A stretch of DNA of 64,000 nucleotides from assembly GCF_014287635.1 (NCBI RefSeq), contig NZ_JACOPH010000002.1, positions 362,785 through 426,784 on the forward strand, read 5' to 3'. This DNA comes from Roseburia zhanii (lineage in GTDB: Bacteria > Bacillota > Clostridia > Lachnospirales > Lachnospiraceae). Below are positions 63,177 through 64,000 of the stretch, one piece after another. The notes under the pieces were generated by a model, which was given only the letters and a program-made list of their open reading frames with translations, was not told where the DNA came from and did no database searches. Numbering within the stretch: the first letter of the stretch is position 1; each line of letters starts with the position of its first letter. Position numbers and translations under genes: made by a program.

Positions 63177-63331
63177 ATGATCCTCTCTGATTTCTTCTGT
63201 CGTTTTGTATTTCCTTATTACTTTCTTCTTAATATTATATGCAGCTTTTATTCTTTGGATATTGTAATCTATTTTGTTCTTTTGTGTCAAATTTTAAAAT
63301 GGGAGTTCATTAGACTGCATTAGACGTAACA

Positions 63332-63356
63332 AAACCGCCAGCAGAACTGGCGGTTT
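63332..63356. other. Hairpin with GC-rich stem upstream of a micro-ORF
   Basis: AAACCGCCAG and CTGGCGGTTT form a perfect 10-bp stem with a CAGAA loop. There is a weak T run on the minus strand and none on the plus strand. A plus-strand micro-ORF follows 16 bases later. Confidence 0.5.
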
Positions 63357-63371
63357 CAAAGGGGAGAGTTT

Positions 63372-63407
63372 ATGAAAAAGTTTTGTATCACTTCTGTGAT
63401 GCTATAA
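63372..63407 (+). CDS. Possible 11-codon micro-ORF
   Basis: ATG at 63372 sits after GGGGAGAG with normal spacing and encodes MKKFCITSVML before TAA. It lies just after the hairpin at 63332-63356. It may be a leader peptide, part of a small RNA, or chance. No larger gene follows it on the plus strand. Confidence 0.25.
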   Translation: MKKFCITSVML

Positions 63408-63514
63408 ATATAACAAATAAATTTGAACAAACTTTGTCTTACAGCTTAAAGAAAGATAAAAATTATTAAAGATCTATAAACTTGGTTGCTTTTGACCCCC
63501 GAATCCTATACAGC

Positions 63515-63544
63515 AAAAAAGGCAAATCATTTCGATTTGCCTTT
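63515..63544 (-). terminator. Terminator after tRNA-Met
   Basis: On the minus strand AAAGGCAAATC and GATTTGCCTTT pair around GAAAT, followed by TTTTTT. It lies 3 bases past the tRNA 3' end and probably ends the rRNA operon transcript. Confidence 0.85.
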
Positions 63545-63546
63545 AG

Positions 63547-63620
63547 TAGCGGAAGGGAGATTTGAACTCTCGACACCACGGGTATGAACCGTGTGCTCTA
63601 GCCAACTGAGCTATTCCGCC
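63547..63620 (-). tRNA. tRNA-Met (anticodon CAT, elongator type)
   Basis: The minus strand gives GGCGGAATAGCTCAGTTGGC for the acceptor 5' strand and D arm. The anticodon stem is ACGGT/ACCGT-like around TTCATAC, and the T arm contains GTTCAAATC. The acceptor pairs with TTCCGCT, discriminator A, 74 bases. G1-U72 pairing and the similarity to Bacillus tRNA-Met support the elongator type; a CAT-anticodon tRNA-Ile2 is the alternative. Confidence 0.92.
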
Positions 63621-63834
63621 ATATAGTATGAAAAGACGTATAAAACGTCATTCATTTTCTCTTTTTAGTTTTCAGATTTCATATACCTTCAAAACTTCAT
63701 ACAGATCTATCCGATTTATGCTTAGATATGCGGTCAACATTCTTTCTTAGGAAGTTCGGCTCACTTTGTTCGCCGAACGACCAGAAATGCTAACCTCAGC
63801 CTTCGCTGACGCTCGCCTTCTCTAAGCATTTCTT
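63621..63834 (-). other. 23S-tRNA spacer without 5S rRNA
   Basis: On the minus strand this contains a stem between AGAAATGCT and AGCATTTCT, close to the 23S 3' end and probably a processing structure. A second hairpin is GTTCGGC/GCCGAAC. I see no 5S rRNA gene, neither here nor before the tRNA terminator. Confidence 0.7.
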
Positions 63835-64000
63835 GGTCAAGCCCTCGACCGATTAGTAACAGTCAGCTCCATGCATTGCTGCACTTCCACCTCTGCCCTA
63901 TCTACCTTGTAGTCTTCAAGGGGTCTTACAGTTTATAACTGGGATATCTCATCTTAAGGGGGGCTTCACGCTTAGATGCCTTCAGCGTTTATCCCTTCCA
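63835..64000 (-). rRNA. 23S rRNA, 3' end (partial)
   Basis: The minus strand matches the universal 3' end of 23S rRNA: GGGATAAACGCTGAAGGCAT, CTAAGCGTGAAGCC, ATGAGATATCCC, then GACTACAAGGTAGATAGG and TACTAATCGGTCGAGGGCTT, running to about 63835. Only the last 165 bases or so are in the window. The exact 3' boundary is approximate. Confidence 0.95.

Noticed and set aside
1..64000. CRISPR arrays, phage genes or integrases
   Set aside because: No regularly spaced repeats, capsid or integrase motifs were seen; the only mobile traces are the IS21 remnant and the MITE-like repeat.

Overview
The window comes from a low-to-mid GC Firmicute of the class Clostridia, most likely a motile, spore-forming gut Lachnospiraceae (a Roseburia- or Lachnospira-like guess). 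The reasons are the conserved ispF-cysE-cysS-mrnC-rlmB-sigH block in the Bacillus/Clostridium order, a T-box leader, a chemoreceptor, a flagellin lysine methylase, a GH112 phosphorylase and [FeFe] hydrogenase chemistry. Nearly every gene lies on the minus strand. The right edge runs into the 3' end of a 23S rRNA gene.

Layout, left to right. (1) 1-2130: a truncated gltS next to an orphan TAXI-type binding lipoprotein. (2) 2490-4580: a chemoreceptor fused to a PilZ domain, then tRNA-Leu. (3) 4950-9800: the housekeeping block sigH-rlmB-mrnC-cysS-cysE with a probable Cys T-box, then ispF. (4) 9890-13890: an ABC ATPase remnant, a GH112 galactosyl-HexNAc phosphorylase with a divergent AraC regulator, and an IS21 remnant. 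(5) 14137-29700: a defence island. It has a DndD-like SMC ATPase with a small partner, a 50-aa gene, sspE, sspA, sspC, sspB and sspD (single-strand DNA phosphorothioation plus its effector), and a catalytically intact-looking long prokaryotic Argonaute. A small HTH protein heads the main operon and a divergent XRE regulator faces it across palindromic operators. (6) 29750-40910: a probable six-gene operon of an HD-GYP response regulator, two hybrid histidine kinases (one with a C-terminal DegV lipid-binding domain), an LTA-synthase-like enzyme, a YfhO-like membrane protein and a small unknown. (7) 41015-42950: a secreted transglutaminase-like protein. (8) 43125-58870: a putrescine import and catabolism region with a P-II protein, PotABCD, an aldehyde dehydrogenase, putrescine aminotransferase, a GABA-type aminotransferase and an iron alcohol dehydrogenase, next to a LuxR-type regulator. 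Chorismate mutase, a HAD phosphatase and a large repeat-rich surface protein are interleaved. (9) 59040-63180: a ferredoxin-domain [FeFe] hydrogenase-like protein, a GNAT, a ZIP transporter and FliB. (10) 63547-64000: tRNA-Met and the 23S rRNA 3' end, with no 5S gene between them.

The most interesting part is the 15.5-kb island. A complete ssp phosphorothioation operon carries its SspE sensor-effector, a second SMC-like ATPase module and an Argonaute in one co-oriented block. I infer that the sulfur mark labels self DNA and that one or more of the three downstream modules attack unmarked or invading DNA. The second most interesting item is the DegV domain at the end of a hybrid histidine kinase, which could couple fatty-acid binding to a phosphorelay in an operon that also holds envelope-polymer enzymes.

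Method limits: family calls rest on motif and sequence recognition by eye. Residue numbers are approximate where given as 'about'. No database search, structure prediction or expression data was available.
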